This document shows positions 26,336 to 35,549 of a stretch of 40,545 nt of DNA, piece after piece. The translations under genes were made by a program, and so were the position numbers. The notes below the pieces were generated by a model that was not told the DNA's origin, made no database searches, and worked only from the letters and a program-made list of their open reading frames with translations. Position 1 is the first letter of the stretch. Each line of letters starts with the position of its first letter. Origin of the DNA: Bacteroidales bacterium (GTDB lineage Bacteria > Bacteroidota > Bacteroidia > Bacteroidales > UBA7960); contig PWND01000115.1 of NCBI GenBank assembly GCA_003557965.1, forward strand, positions 1 through 40,545. The letters run 5' to 3'.

Positions 26336-27244
26336 ATGAAAAACAAAAGCCTTGTTTCTATTAATGACTACAGCAAAGAAGAACAGCTTAAAATTCTTGA
26401 AATTGCAAAAGGATTCGAAAAAAATCCTGTTCAGGATATTTTAAAAGACCATGTAATAGCTTCTTTGTTTTTTGAGCCATCTACTCGTACGCGCTTAAGT
26501 TTTGAAAGTGCAGTAAGCAGGCTTGGCGGAAAAATAATAGGATTTTCCGAAGCCTCAAACACCAGCGTTAAAAAAGGTGAATCTCTTAGAGATACCATTT
26601 TAACTATCGCTAATTATTCAGATCTTATAATCATGCGCAATCCTATTGAGGGAAGTGCACGCTTTGCATCTGAAATATCTCCAGTGCCAATAATTAATGC
26701 AGGAGACGGAGCTAACCAACACCCAACTCAAACATTGCTTGATTTGTATAGCATTATCAAAACCCAGGGGACTCTCGACAACTTACATGTTGCATTCGTA
26801 GGTGACTTAAAGTATGGCAGAACTGTACACTCTCTGGTTATTGCCTTATGTAACTACAATACTACTTTTCACCTTGTTTCTCCCTTAGAGCTAAAACTGC
26901 CAAGTTCTGTAAAAATGTACATCAAAGAAAGAAAGTTAGCATACCACCAATATACTGAACTGGAAGATGCTATTCCAAGTGCTGATGTACTGTATATGAC
27001 CAGGATTCAAAAAGAAAGATTTAGTGATCCTTTAGAATTTGAAAGAATCAAAAACTCGTACATCCTTAGCAATAATATGCTTGATAACACTAAAGAAAAC
27101 ATAAAAGTTTTGCATCCGCTTCCAAGGGTAAATGAAATAAATATTAATGTTGACACAAACCCAAAAGCATATTATTTTGAACAGGCTCTTAACGGAGTAT
27201 TTGTACGTCAGGCTCTGATGGCCTCAATATTAGGATTAAGCTAA
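26336..27244 (+). CDS. pyrB: Aspartate carbamoyltransferase catalytic chain
   Basis: The ATG at 26336 (302 residues, MKNKSLVS) is chosen; an in-frame upstream codon at 26291 would lie in the terminator. It joins carbamoyl phosphate and aspartate in the second step of pyrimidine synthesis. Visible motifs are FFEPSTRTR (carbamoyl-phosphate site, 46-53), DGANQHPTQTLLD and HPLPRVNEI near the C-terminus. The regulatory chain gene pyrI follows 31 bases downstream, so the two make the dodecameric, allosteric enzyme. No anti-terminator leader is visible. Confidence 0.97.
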   Translation: MKNKSLVSINDYSKEEQLKILEIAKGFEKNPVQDILKDHVIASLFFEPSTRTRLSFESAVSRLGGKIIGFSEASNTSVKKGESLRDTILTIANYSDLIIMRNPIEGSARFASEISPVPIINAGDGANQHPTQTLLDLYSIIKTQGTLDNLHVAFVGDLKYGRTVHSLVIALCNYNTTFHLVSPLELKLPSSVKMYIKERKLAYHQYTELEDAIPSADVLYMTRIQKERFSDPLEFERIKNSYILSNNMLDNTKENIKVLHPLPRVNEININVDTNPKAYYFEQALNGVFVRQALMASILGLS

Positions 27245-27275
27245 TTTTTTCGTTTTTTTAAAAAACTAAAAAACA

Positions 27276-27737
27276 ATGAATGAATCAATAAAACAATTAA
27301 AAGTTTCTGCCATAGAAAATGGCACCGTAATAGATCACATACCTGCTCTGGCCGTATTCCAGGTTATCAGAATATTAAAGCTTGACAAGTTTGACAACAT
27401 GGTATTATTTGGAACAAACCTTGAAAGCAAAAAATATGGCAAAAAAGGCATTATTAAAGTAAGTAATAAGTTTTTTGCTGATGAAGACCTAAACAAAATC
27501 TCCCTGGCAGCGCCGCACGCTACTATAATAGAGATACATGATTATAAAGTAACATCAAAAAAAGTAGTTGAAACTCCCGAGCAAATAAAGGGTATTGTAA
27601 AATGTTTTAACCCTAACTGTGTTACAAATCATGAACATGTGTCAGCAAGGTTTGATGTTCTTGATAAAGAAGATATCAGGTTAAAGTGTCATTACTGTGA
27701 AAAAATTACGGTAAAAAATAATATGGAATTTAAATAA
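27276..27737 (+). CDS. pyrI: Aspartate carbamoyltransferase regulatory chain
   Basis: This 153-residue protein has the nucleotide-binding N-terminal domain (L-K-V-S-A-I-E-N-G-T-V-I-D-H-I-P-A) and a C-terminal zinc domain with Cys 110, 115, 138 and 141 (C-x4-C and C-x2-C). It binds CTP or ATP and transmits feedback to PyrB, and its zinc domain contacts the catalytic chain. It is co-transcribed with pyrB. Its stop is one base from the convergent gpsA stop. Confidence 0.96.
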   Translation: MNESIKQLKVSAIENGTVIDHIPALAVFQVIRILKLDKFDNMVLFGTNLESKKYGKKGIIKVSNKFFADEDLNKISLAAPHATIIEIHDYKVTSKKVVETPEQIKGIVKCFNPNCVTNHEHVSARFDVLDKEDIRLKCHYCEKITVKNNMEFK

Positions 27738-27738
27738 A

Positions 27739-28734
27739 TCAGCTTAGCTTCTTTGCTAATGATTTAATTTCTTTTTCAGGCGGGCTGTTATCATACAAGA
27801 TACTATAAACAGCATCAACAATAGGCATTTTTACATGATATTTGTTGTTGATTTCTTTTATACATTTGGCAGCATAATACCCTTCTGCAACCATTTTCAT
27901 CTCCATTTGTGTGGCTTTCACGCTATAACCTTTGCCAATCATTGCACCAAACATTCTGTTACGGCTATATTGGCTGTATGCTGTAACCAACAAATCGCCA
28001 AGATAAACGGAGTTGTTAATATCTCTTTCAAATGGATGAACTTTATTGAGAAAGATACGTATTTCCTTAATTGCACTACTTATCAAAACAGCCTGGAAGT
28101 TATCGCCATAGCCCAGGCTGTGACAAATCCCACTTGCTAAAGCCATAATGTTTTTTAATACCGGGGCATATTCTGTTCCGTAAATATCAGAAGATATTGT
28201 AGTGTAAATAAATCTGCCGGAAATTAATTCCGAAACCTCCTTCGCAATTACATTGTTTACTGATGATATAGTCAGGTATGTTAAACGCTCCCTGGCAACT
28301 TCTTCAGCATGGCTTGGGCCGCTTATTACAGCATAATTATTATATGGAACATTGAAATTTTTATTAAAATACTCGGTTATTACCGTATTATATTCCGGAA
28401 TTATACCTTTAATAGCACTAATAATAATTTTATCTTCTAAGTCTGCTGAATTGAGGTGTTTTATGGTATTATGCAAGTATGCCGAAGGCACACAGAAAAT
28501 AATGTAGTTGCTGTTTTCAATTGCTCTTTCAGGATTATTAAACAACTCTAATTTTGACATATTGAAATTTACAGAACTTAAATAAAATGGGTTATGCCCA
28601 TATTCTTTTAAGTTTTTAATAATTTCTGGTTCGCGTATATACCAGTTTACTTTATTAATATTGTTGAGCAAAATTTTTACTATTGCACTTGCCCAACTTC
28701 CTGAACCAATAACAGCTACTTTAGAGTTTTGCAT
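27739..28734 (-). CDS. gpsA: Glycerol-3-phosphate dehydrogenase [NAD(P)+]
   Basis: This 331-residue protein reduces dihydroxyacetone phosphate to sn-glycerol 3-phosphate for phospholipid synthesis. Visible: Rossmann GSGSWASAIVKIL near the N-terminus, IISAIKGI, ISGPSHAEEVA (the conserved GPS-x-A-E-E motif), and PVLKNIMALASGICHSLGYGDN with the catalytic Lys. Length matches the family. It has its own -7 box and rsmI lies upstream on the same strand. Confidence 0.95.
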   Translation of the reverse strand: MQNSKVAVIGSGSWASAIVKILLNNINKVNWYIREPEIIKNLKEYGHNPFYLSSVNFNMSKLELFNNPERAIENSNYIIFCVPSAYLHNTIKHLNSADLEDKIIISAIKGIIPEYNTVITEYFNKNFNVPYNNYAVISGPSHAEEVARERLTYLTISSVNNVIAKEVSELISGRFIYTTISSDIYGTEYAPVLKNIMALASGICHSLGYGDNFQAVLISSAIKEIRIFLNKVHPFERDINNSVYLGDLLVTAYSQYSRNRMFGAMIGKGYSVKATQMEMKMVAEGYYAAKCIKEINNKYHVKMPIVDAVYSILYDNSPPEKEIKSLAKKLS

Positions 28735-28756
28735 ATTCTGTATTCTCTTAAAATTA

Positions 28757-28764
28757 CAAAAATA
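28757..28764 (-). promoter_or_regulatory. -7 box of gpsA
   Basis: On the minus strand this reads TATTTTTG (TAnnTTTG), 22 bases before the gpsA ATG. No -33 box at normal spacing is clear. Confidence 0.5.
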
Positions 28765-28813
28765 AATAAAAATGACACTATTATACAGCCATAGCTTTCA
28801 CATTGAAAGCAAA

Positions 28814-29482
28814 TTACCTCCCTTCAACCACTATCACAATTTCACCTTTTGGTGGCTTAGAAATATAATGCTGTAATACGCCTTCAATATCTCCGCGAAT
28901 ATTCTCCTCATAAACCTTTGTAAGTTCCCGGCTGACAGACACTTTCCTGCTGCTTCCAAACGCTGTTGCAAAATCCTTTAATGTTTTTATAAGCCTGTGC
29001 GGAGATTCGTAAAATACCATAGTGCGGCTTTCTTCTTTCAAAAATTCAAGGCGGGTTTTTCTTCCTTTTTTTACCGGCAAAAAACCCTCAAAACAAAACT
29101 TATCAACAGGTATGCCGCTGTTAATCAATGCCGGCAAAAAAGCAGATGCTCCGGGGAGGCTTTCAATGCTGATGTTGTTTTTTATACATTCACGCACAAT
29201 AAGAAATCCGGGATCTGAAACCCCGGGCATTCCTGCATCACTCACAAGGCCAACTTTCATGCCGAAATTTATTTTATTCACCAGCAAATCGAGTACTTTG
29301 TGTTCATTATGCTGATGGTATGAAGTCATTTTTACCTTAATATCATAATGCGATAATAAAATGCCTGTTTTTCTTGTATCCTCAGCCAGCAATAAATCAA
29401 GGCTTTTTAATACATTCACTGCCCGATATGTAATGTCTTCAAGATTCCCAATGGGAGTTGGAATAATATAAAGTTTTGACAT
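28814..29482 (-). CDS. rsmI: 16S rRNA (cytidine-1402-2'-O)-methyltransferase
   Basis: This 222-residue SAM-dependent methyltransferase acts on 16S rRNA C1402 in the ribosomal P site. It has the TPIGNLEDITYRA N-terminus, the LLAEDTRKTGILLSHY stretch, the GLVSDAGMPGVSDPG motif and PPKGEIVIVVEG near the end. It starts 7 bases after the stop of the acidic-protein gene, so the two are co-transcribed. The reported protein is a little shorter than some homologues but ends in the normal place. Confidence 0.95.
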   Translation of the reverse strand: MSKLYIIPTPIGNLEDITYRAVNVLKSLDLLLAEDTRKTGILLSHYDIKVKMTSYHQHNEHKVLDLLVNKINFGMKVGLVSDAGMPGVSDPGFLIVRECIKNNISIESLPGASAFLPALINSGIPVDKFCFEGFLPVKKGRKTRLEFLKEESRTMVFYESPHRLIKTLKDFATAFGSSRKVSVSRELTKVYEENIRGDIEGVLQHYISKPPKGEIVIVVEGR

Positions 29483-29489
29483 GGCTTGA

Positions 29490-30401
29490 TTAGTTGCTCA
29501 TATACCTGCGTTGTACCAGGCTTGCAAATTTCTCAATTGTGGTAGCTGAACGTTGACCGTCCCATGAAAATGCTGTTGTGAGTTCATTTATATATTCAAA
29601 TGCTTCATTTATATTTCCAAAGTTATTTAACTTATCAACAGCCTCATTATATGCTTGAATATTTCCATTAAATAATTCATTAATAAACAAAAACTTCTCA
29701 TTAACACCTATTGCATCTTTAATGTTGGCAATGGACTTCTGTTGCATTTTTGCCCCGATGCTGTGATCTTCCTTTTCTCCGGAAATCTTATCGTGTAGTG
29801 AACTTTCTAAAGAAACAAGCTTTTCTCCTAATGCCTGATCACCATTTTCAAACTTATCAGCTATTCTTTTTGTTCTGTTTTCTTCTGCCGGCCCTGAATT
29901 TGCAGGTTCGTCCGCAGGTTGTTTTTCCTTATAACTGCCAGAATCAACAACACTGTGCTCTTTCTCTGCAGGTGCAGAATCCTCACTTGCTGTTTCAGGC
30001 TCCTTAACTTCACTTTCCTTTATTTTCAAATCTTTCTCATGATTCTGTTTCTCGCTGTATTCTGTTTCAGCTTTTTGGGTTTCTACAGGTTTATGCCCTG
30101 GCTCCTCCCCAGGCTCCTCACTTTCTGTAATCTCTTTTGGAGCAGCTTCTTTCTTTTTCTCATAAACTCCAATTCTTGATGGTTCTTCTTTCAGCCCTTC
30201 TGTAGTGCCTTGCTCTTCTGAAAGATTTGTTTCAAGATCTTTCCTCATCTGCGCATAAACATCATATAAGCTACGCATATCTTGCATTATTACGTCCAAC
30301 TCAAGCAAACTTGCTTTTTCGTCTTTTTTGAGAAAGTCATTGTGCTCAACAATTTTTTCAAGTAATACAATTACCTTATCCTTCAAATCGGTATAGTCCA
30401 T
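29490..30401 (-). CDS. Acidic protein with conserved ends, function unknown
   Basis: This 303-residue protein has three parts. The N-terminus (about 1-65) is helical and coiled-coil-like (LKDKVIVLLEKIVEHNDFL). The middle (about 66-200) is highly charged and Glu/Lys/Pro-rich, of low complexity and probably disordered. The C-terminus (about 215-303) looks folded (NEKFLFINELFNGNIQAYNEAVDKLNNF, then F-S-W-D and ASLVQRRY). I recall a similar C-terminal region in Bacteroidota proteins of unknown function. There is no signal peptide, so it is cytoplasmic. It heads the rsmI transcription unit, divergent from tdk. Confidence 0.75.
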   Translation of the reverse strand: MDYTDLKDKVIVLLEKIVEHNDFLKKDEKASLLELDVIMQDMRSLYDVYAQMRKDLETNLSEEQGTTEGLKEEPSRIGVYEKKKEAAPKEITESEEPGEEPGHKPVETQKAETEYSEKQNHEKDLKIKESEVKEPETASEDSAPAEKEHSVVDSGSYKEKQPADEPANSGPAEENRTKRIADKFENGDQALGEKLVSLESSLHDKISGEKEDHSIGAKMQQKSIANIKDAIGVNEKFLFINELFNGNIQAYNEAVDKLNNFGNINEAFEYINELTTAFSWDGQRSATTIEKFASLVQRRYMSN

Positions 30402-30512
30402 ATTGTGCTAAAATTTAATATTATCAATTTATCACGAACAAAACATTAATTTATTGCTGCAATAAGTTGAAATCTTTTATCATAAAAATGAAAACTTAAG
30501 AGTTATCTTTTA

Positions 30513-30520
30513 TAAATTTG
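30513..30520 (+). promoter_or_regulatory. Possible -7 box of tdk
   Basis: TAAATTTG matches TAnnTTTG, 47 bases before the tdk ATG at 30567. The upstream region is shared with the divergent acidic-protein gene. Confidence 0.45.
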
Positions 30521-30566
30521 TTTGAATTATTTTGTAAAGTTAAAAATAAAAGATAAACCATTAATT

Positions 30567-31127
30567 ATGTTTCTTGAAAAAGACATAAACAATATAGGAA
30601 GGGGCTGGATTGAGGTAATTTGTGGCAGTATGTTTTCAGGGAAAACGGAAGAATTAATCAGGAGGTTAAAAAGAGCAAAGATTGCAAAACAGCGTGTTGA
30701 GATTTTTAAACCTGCTATTGATACAAGGTATGATGAAGAAAAGGTAGTATCACATGATGAAAATGAGATTATTTCTACTCCAGTGCCATCTTCTTCTAAC
30801 ATATTGTTAATGACCAATGATGTTGATGTTGTTGGGGTTGATGAGGCACAGTTTTTTGATTCAGAACTTCCACACGTGTGTAATGAGTTAGCTAATCAAG
30901 GTATTAGAGTTATTGTAGCGGGATTAGATATGGACTTTAAGGGAAAGCCTTTTGGCCCTATACCAGCTCTGCTGTCTATGGCAGAATATATTACAAAAGT
31001 ACACGCTATTTGTGTTAAATGTGGCGGGTTAGCTAATTTTTCAAACAGAAAAATTGCAAGCGACAAGCTTGTTGTATTAGGCGAAACAGAATCTTACGAA
31101 CCACTTTGCAGAAGTTGCTATTTTTGA
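30567..31127 (+). CDS. tdk: Thymidine kinase
   Basis: The ATG at 30567 (MFLEKDINN, 186 residues) is chosen because related bacterial enzymes start here; an in-frame codon at 30522 would sit next to the promoter. It phosphorylates thymidine in the salvage pathway. Motifs are the P-loop [10 protein letters not shown] (20-29), V-D-E-A-Q-F-F, the lasso-like C-V-K-C-G-G and a C-terminal C-R-S-C that completes the structural zinc site. Overlap with the neighbouring DUF2378-like gene is absent (41-base gap). Confidence 0.96.
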   Translation: MFLEKDINNIGRGWIEVICGSMFSGKTEELIRRLKRAKIAKQRVEIFKPAIDTRYDEEKVVSHDENEIISTPVPSSSNILLMTNDVDVVGVDEAQFFDSELPHVCNELANQGIRVIVAGLDMDFKGKPFGPIPALLSMAEYITKVHAICVKCGGLANFSNRKIASDKLVVLGETESYEPLCRSCYF

Positions 31128-31168
31128 TTAGGAGAATATAATCAGCATATAAACCAAATACAAAAAAT

Positions 31169-31726
31169 ATGAAAATAAAAGGAATTGCTGTAAAAACAAC
31201 TCCGGATTTTGTGAGGACAAAACATGGGGACAACTATAACAAGTGGCTAAACTCATTGCCGGAAGAATCAAGGAATATTATTTTAAGTGGAGTATATGCA
31301 ACTAACTGGTATCCTTTAACGGAGGCTGTTATTATTCCTACGCAAAAAGTTGGTGACATTTTCTACGAAGGCGACCATGTTGAAGCAGCTAAAGATCTCG
31401 GGCGTTTCAGCTCGGAAGTTGCATTAAAAGGTATTTATAAACTTTTTATTAAGGTAAGTAGCCCCCATTTTGTTTTAAGCAGGGCAAGCAGCATTTTTAG
31501 TGCTTATTATGACCCTTCAGAAATTGACGTGCTCGAAAAAAAAGATAAAAAAGCGGTTCTGAGATTTTCCGGATTTGATGAAAAAGACAAACTTATTATT
31601 TACAGAATATCCGGATGGATAGAAAAAACTCTTGATATTACGCTAAAAAAAGCAATTAACATTGATGTCAGCAGCAAGGTGGTAGATTCAAAATGTATTT
31701 TTAACATGACAATATTGTGGGAGTAA
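31169..31726 (+). CDS. DUF2378-like protein
   Basis: This 185-residue soluble protein resembles the DUF2378 family first described in Myxococcus: an N-terminal MKIKGIAVKTTPDFVRTKHG, a KLFIKVSSPHFVLSRASSIFSAYY stretch, AVLRFSGF, and a GW-x-x-x-x-L end. The family may relate to heme-NO-binding/V4R-type sensor folds, but I know no tested function. It lies between tdk and dnaG on the same strand and is probably co-transcribed. No cysteine-based metal site is visible. Confidence 0.5.
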   Translation: MKIKGIAVKTTPDFVRTKHGDNYNKWLNSLPEESRNIILSGVYATNWYPLTEAVIIPTQKVGDIFYEGDHVEAAKDLGRFSSEVALKGIYKLFIKVSSPHFVLSRASSIFSAYYDPSEIDVLEKKDKKAVLRFSGFDEKDKLIIYRISGWIEKTLDITLKKAINIDVSSKVVDSKCIFNMTILWE

Positions 31727-31770
31727 TAAAACATTTTCAAAATCGTTAAGCTAAAAAACTTTTTAAAGAC

Positions 31771-33720
31771 TTGATTACAAAAGAAACCATAAATCTTATT
31801 TTTGATTCTGCAAAAATTGAAGAGGTGGTTGGGGAGTTTGTGAATCTTAAAAAAAGAGGAGCAAACTTTACCGGCCTATGCCCTTTCCATGATGAAAAAA
31901 CTCCGTCATTCTCTGTTTCTGCATCGAAAGGTATTTATAAATGCTTTGGATGTGGGAAAGGCGGGAATGCTGTTAATTTTTTAATGGAGCATGAAAACTA
32001 TTCTTATCCTGAAGCACTAAAATACCTTGCAAAAAAATACAACATTGAAGTTGAAGAAACTGAGCCGGACCCTGAAGAACAACAAAGCATAGATGAAAAA
32101 GAGGCTTTATTTAACATTACTGCATTTGCACAAAAATATTTTAACGAGGTTTTACTTGACTCGGAGGAAGGAAAGGCAATAGGCCTTTCTTACTTTAAAG
32201 AAAGAGGATATACAGTTGATATTTTGAAAAAATTTGGACTGGGTTATTGCCTGAATAAATGGGATGACTTTTCAAGGCATGCTATGAAAAACGGATATGA
32301 CAAGGAACTGCTTATAGAATCAAGCCTTTCCAAGTCGAAAGACGGAAGCACTTATGATACATTCCGTGGCAGGGTAATATTTCCAATTCATAACCTCAGC
32401 GGAAGGGTATTAGGCTTTGGGGCACGTATTATCAAATCAGAAAAAAACAAACCAAAATATCTTAACACTGCAGAATCAAATATTTACCAGAAAAGCAAAG
32501 CGTTATATGGCTTATACTTTGCAAAATCTGCAATTGTAAAAGAAGACAACTGCTTCCTGGTTGAAGGATATACTGATGTAATATCATTACATCAGGCAGG
32601 AATTGAAAATGTGATATCATCATCAGGCACTTCACTTACTATTGAACAGATAAGGTTAATAAGGCGCTATACTAACAACATAACGTTATTGTTTGACTCT
32701 GATGCAGCCGGTGTTAAAGCAGCATTTAGGAGTATTGACATGGTGCTTGAAGAAGGGCTGAATGTTAAGATTATACTTTTCCCGGAAGAAGAAGACCCTG
32801 ACTCCTATGCGCAAAAACACAGGCCTGCTGAAACTAAAAACTTTTTACAGAAAAATGCCGTTGACTTTATTACTTTTAAAGCAAGGCTTTTATATGACGA
32901 AACAAAAGATGACCCAATAAAAAAAGCGAGCCTGATTAAGGAAATTGCTAATACTATTTCTCTTATCCCTGACCCGATTATAAGAACTTTATACGTGCAA
33001 AAGTGTGCCGGCCTTGTTAGTATAGAAGAGAAAATTCTCTTCATGGAAATTAACAAGCTGAGAAGAAAAAAAAGCAAGGATAAAGCAATTACGGAAATAA
33101 AAGAAGAGCAGGAAAGCGAACTTGAAGAAATTTTAAGCGAAAAACAATTAAAACCTGTAGAATCATCAGATTACCAGGAAAAAGAATTGCTTAGAGCCCT
33201 TATACAATACGGCAATGAAGAAATCTCATTTGTTGTAAAAGATGAAAACGACAAAGATGTTGAGAAAATAGTTAAAGTAATGGATTTTTTAATTGATGAA
33301 ATTTTGATTGACGAAATTGAATTTGAAAATAAAAGCTGTCAGAGTGTCTTTGAAGAAATTGTAGATTTAAGAGAAAAAAATGCCTTTGACTTTGAACAGC
33401 ACTTTTTGCATCATACAAACGAGGAGAAAAAGAAATTTGCAATAGATATTACAACTACTCCATATACAGTAAGTGACAACTGGGAAAAAGTTCATTCCAT
33501 TTTTATACTAAGAGAAAAAGACAATATTAAACAAAACGTAGAAAGAATTTTATATTCTTTCAAGCTAAAAAAACTTGAAAAAATTTTGGCAGACAATCAG
33601 GAAACTCTAAAAAACACCTCGGACATTGAGGAAACAATGAACTGTGTTGCCAAAGACAACAAGTTAAAAAAAATAAGGACACTTATTGCAAAGAAATTAT
33701 CACGCGTAGTAACTAAATAA
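31771..33720 (+). CDS. dnaG: DNA primase
   Basis: This 649-residue primase makes RNA primers for replication. The start is TTG at 31771; the next residues (ITKETINLIFDSAKIEEVV) match the usual second-residue-onward N-terminus of Bacteroidota DnaG, so the TTG is preferred and no ATG is nearby. Motifs: CHC2 zinc finger (CPFH then CFGCG), the FRGRVIFPI RNA-polymerase-like segment, and the Toprim core (LVEGYTDVISL, then LLFDSDAAGVKAA). A C-terminal helicase-binding-like helical region follows. It ends 14 bases before the patatin-like gene. Confidence 0.96.
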   Translation: MITKETINLIFDSAKIEEVVGEFVNLKKRGANFTGLCPFHDEKTPSFSVSASKGIYKCFGCGKGGNAVNFLMEHENYSYPEALKYLAKKYNIEVEETEPDPEEQQSIDEKEALFNITAFAQKYFNEVLLDSEEGKAIGLSYFKERGYTVDILKKFGLGYCLNKWDDFSRHAMKNGYDKELLIESSLSKSKDGSTYDTFRGRVIFPIHNLSGRVLGFGARIIKSEKNKPKYLNTAESNIYQKSKALYGLYFAKSAIVKEDNCFLVEGYTDVISLHQAGIENVISSSGTSLTIEQIRLIRRYTNNITLLFDSDAAGVKAAFRSIDMVLEEGLNVKIILFPEEEDPDSYAQKHRPAETKNFLQKNAVDFITFKARLLYDETKDDPIKKASLIKEIANTISLIPDPIIRTLYVQKCAGLVSIEEKILFMEINKLRRKKSKDKAITEIKEEQESELEEILSEKQLKPVESSDYQEKELLRALIQYGNEEISFVVKDENDKDVEKIVKVMDFLIDEILIDEIEFENKSCQSVFEEIVDLREKNAFDFEQHFLHHTNEEKKKFAIDITTTPYTVSDNWEKVHSIFILREKDNIKQNVERILYSFKLKKLEKILADNQETLKNTSDIEETMNCVAKDNKLKKIRTLIAKKLSRVVTK

Positions 33721-33734
33721 AAGGATTAAAAAAC

Positions 33735-34505
33735 ATGAGTAAAAAGAAGTATAAAGTTGGCTTGGTTTTAAGTGGTGGTGGCACGAGAGGTTTTGCTCAC
33801 CTTGGAGTTATTCAGGCTCTGCATGAAAATAACATTTATCCCGAAATTATTTCAGGGGTGAGTGCCGGGGCTATTGTAGGAGCTCTTTACGCCGACGGAA
33901 AACAGCCGGAAGAAATTCTTAAGTTGCTGGCCGGGAAAAAACTGCATTACTATTTAAAACTTTTTGTGCCAAGGCAGGGTTTGGTAAAAATGTCAGGATT
34001 TGTAAAAACATTAAGGAAAACATTATCAGTAAAAACTTTTGAAGAACTTAAAAAGCCATTGTTAGTATATGCTGTAAATATTAATAAAGGCAAATATGTG
34101 TGTTTTGACAAAGGTGATATTGTTGATGCCGTTACTGCATCTTCTTCTATCCCGGTTGTATTTCCACCGGTAAAAATAAATAATGAATATTACCTTGATG
34201 GTGGAATCATAAATAACTTTCCGGTAATGCCACTAATTGGCATTTGTGAAAAAATAATTGGCGTAAATTTAAACCCTATTGGTGAAACTGATGAAATTAA
34301 AAACATCAGACAAATTGCCGAGCGGGCATTTCATATATCTTTGAAAAGCCACACTATAGGATTAAAAGAAAAATGTGATTTGTATATTGAACCATCAAAC
34401 CTTGAAAAATTTAGTTTACTAAATCTAAACAAAGCAAATAAAGCTTTTGATGTTGGATATGAGGAAACAATAAAATCTCTTGAGAAAAAAAACTTTAAAT
34501 TATAA
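33735..34505 (+). CDS. Patatin-like phospholipase (RssA-like)
   Basis: This 256-residue hydrolase has the patatin layout: oxyanion-hole GGGTRGFAHLG (14-24), nucleophile GVSAG (Ser 43) and the catalytic Asp in Y-L-D-G-G-I (about residue 155) of the Ser-Asp dyad. It has no signal peptide. It likely acts on lipids or lipid-like esters in the cytoplasm or on the inner membrane; substrate unknown. A possible Shine-Dalgarno (AAAGGA) precedes the ATG. It is probably co-transcribed with dnaG. Confidence 0.85.
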   Translation: MSKKKYKVGLVLSGGGTRGFAHLGVIQALHENNIYPEIISGVSAGAIVGALYADGKQPEEILKLLAGKKLHYYLKLFVPRQGLVKMSGFVKTLRKTLSVKTFEELKKPLLVYAVNINKGKYVCFDKGDIVDAVTASSSIPVVFPPVKINNEYYLDGGIINNFPVMPLIGICEKIIGVNLNPIGETDEIKNIRQIAERAFHISLKSHTIGLKEKCDLYIEPSNLEKFSLLNLNKANKAFDVGYEETIKSLEKKNFKL

Positions 34506-34542
34506 TAGCTGCCTTAAGTTTGTCTAATAAGTATACAGTGAA

Positions 34543-35523
34543 CTAATACTCCCGGTTAAGCAAATCTTTGGCAAGCATTCTTAGAGGGGTTTTTGATTCA
34601 CTCTTCACACTTATTTTGCCCAGGTATAAGAGAGCTTTATCAAAATAGTAGTTTATTTTTTCAACCGAAAGTTTGTCAATGTTTAAGTTGTTATAAATGT
34701 TTTTTACAGAGCTTATTTTTTCTTTATTATTATTTGTTTTGTTTGAATATAAATCCAGTAGGCTTTTTTTCTGATTTTCGTTAGCTATTTCTAATGCTTT
34801 AATATATAGCCATGTTTTTTTGTTAGCAATAATATCACCGCCTGTTTTTTTTCCAAATAATTCTTCATTTGCATATACATCAAGCCTGTCATCTTGTATT
34901 TGAAAAGCTAAGCCTATCATTTCGCCAAATTTATACAAGTTAAACAGGTCTTCTTCATTGGCTTTTTGTGAAATCAGTCCGCCAATTTTAAGGCAGTTGG
35001 CAGGCAAAACAGCCGTTTTGAGCCTGATCATATTAAGATAATCGCTTTCGCTAACGTCATTTTTCTCTTCAAAATCAAGGTCGTATTGCTGTCCTTCGCA
35101 AACTTCTATTATAGTGTTGTTAAAAACCGTAAGAACCTCTTTAAGGCATTCTGCGGGAACCTTCATCATATAACTGTAAGCTACAGCCAGCATTGCATCT
35201 CCTGAAAGAATTGCTGCATTTGTTCCCCATTTTTTAAATACACTAGGTTGTCCTCGCCTGATAGGCGCCTCATCCATAATATCATCATGCATTAAAGTAA
35301 AATTGTGCAAAAGCTCAAGGCCTATTGCTGCATTTACAGCGTTCTCAATATTTCCTGAAAAAAGATCACAGCCAAGCAGTGTCATCTGCGGACGAATCCT
35401 TTTGCCTCCGTTTTTTAAACAATAATCAACAGGTTCATAAAGGCTGCGAGGTTCTTTTATTAACTTAACTGATTTGATTTTCTCTGTAATCAGATCAAGT
35501 ATTTTACTGGTATTATTGTTCAT
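34543..35523 (-). CDS. Polyprenyl (isoprenyl) diphosphate synthase
   Basis: This 326-residue trans-prenyltransferase has the two Asp-rich motifs DDIMD (80-84) and DDRLD (211-215), GGKRIRP and K-T-A near 169-171. It condenses isopentenyl diphosphate with allylic diphosphates, giving farnesyl, geranylgeranyl or longer chains for quinones or carotenoids. Chain length cannot be fixed from sequence; residues before DDIMD include Phe and Leu. It is on the same strand as the epimerase gene, 26 bases downstream of its stop. Confidence 0.9.
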   Translation of the reverse strand: MNNNTSKILDLITEKIKSVKLIKEPRSLYEPVDYCLKNGGKRIRPQMTLLGCDLFSGNIENAVNAAIGLELLHNFTLMHDDIMDEAPIRRGQPSVFKKWGTNAAILSGDAMLAVAYSYMMKVPAECLKEVLTVFNNTIIEVCEGQQYDLDFEEKNDVSESDYLNMIRLKTAVLPANCLKIGGLISQKANEEDLFNLYKFGEMIGLAFQIQDDRLDVYANEELFGKKTGGDIIANKKTWLYIKALEIANENQKKSLLDLYSNKTNNNKEKISSVKNIYNNLNIDKLSVEKINYYFDKALLYLGKISVKSESKTPLRMLAKDLLNREY

Positions 35524-35549
35524 AAAATAAATATTAATTACAAGAACTT

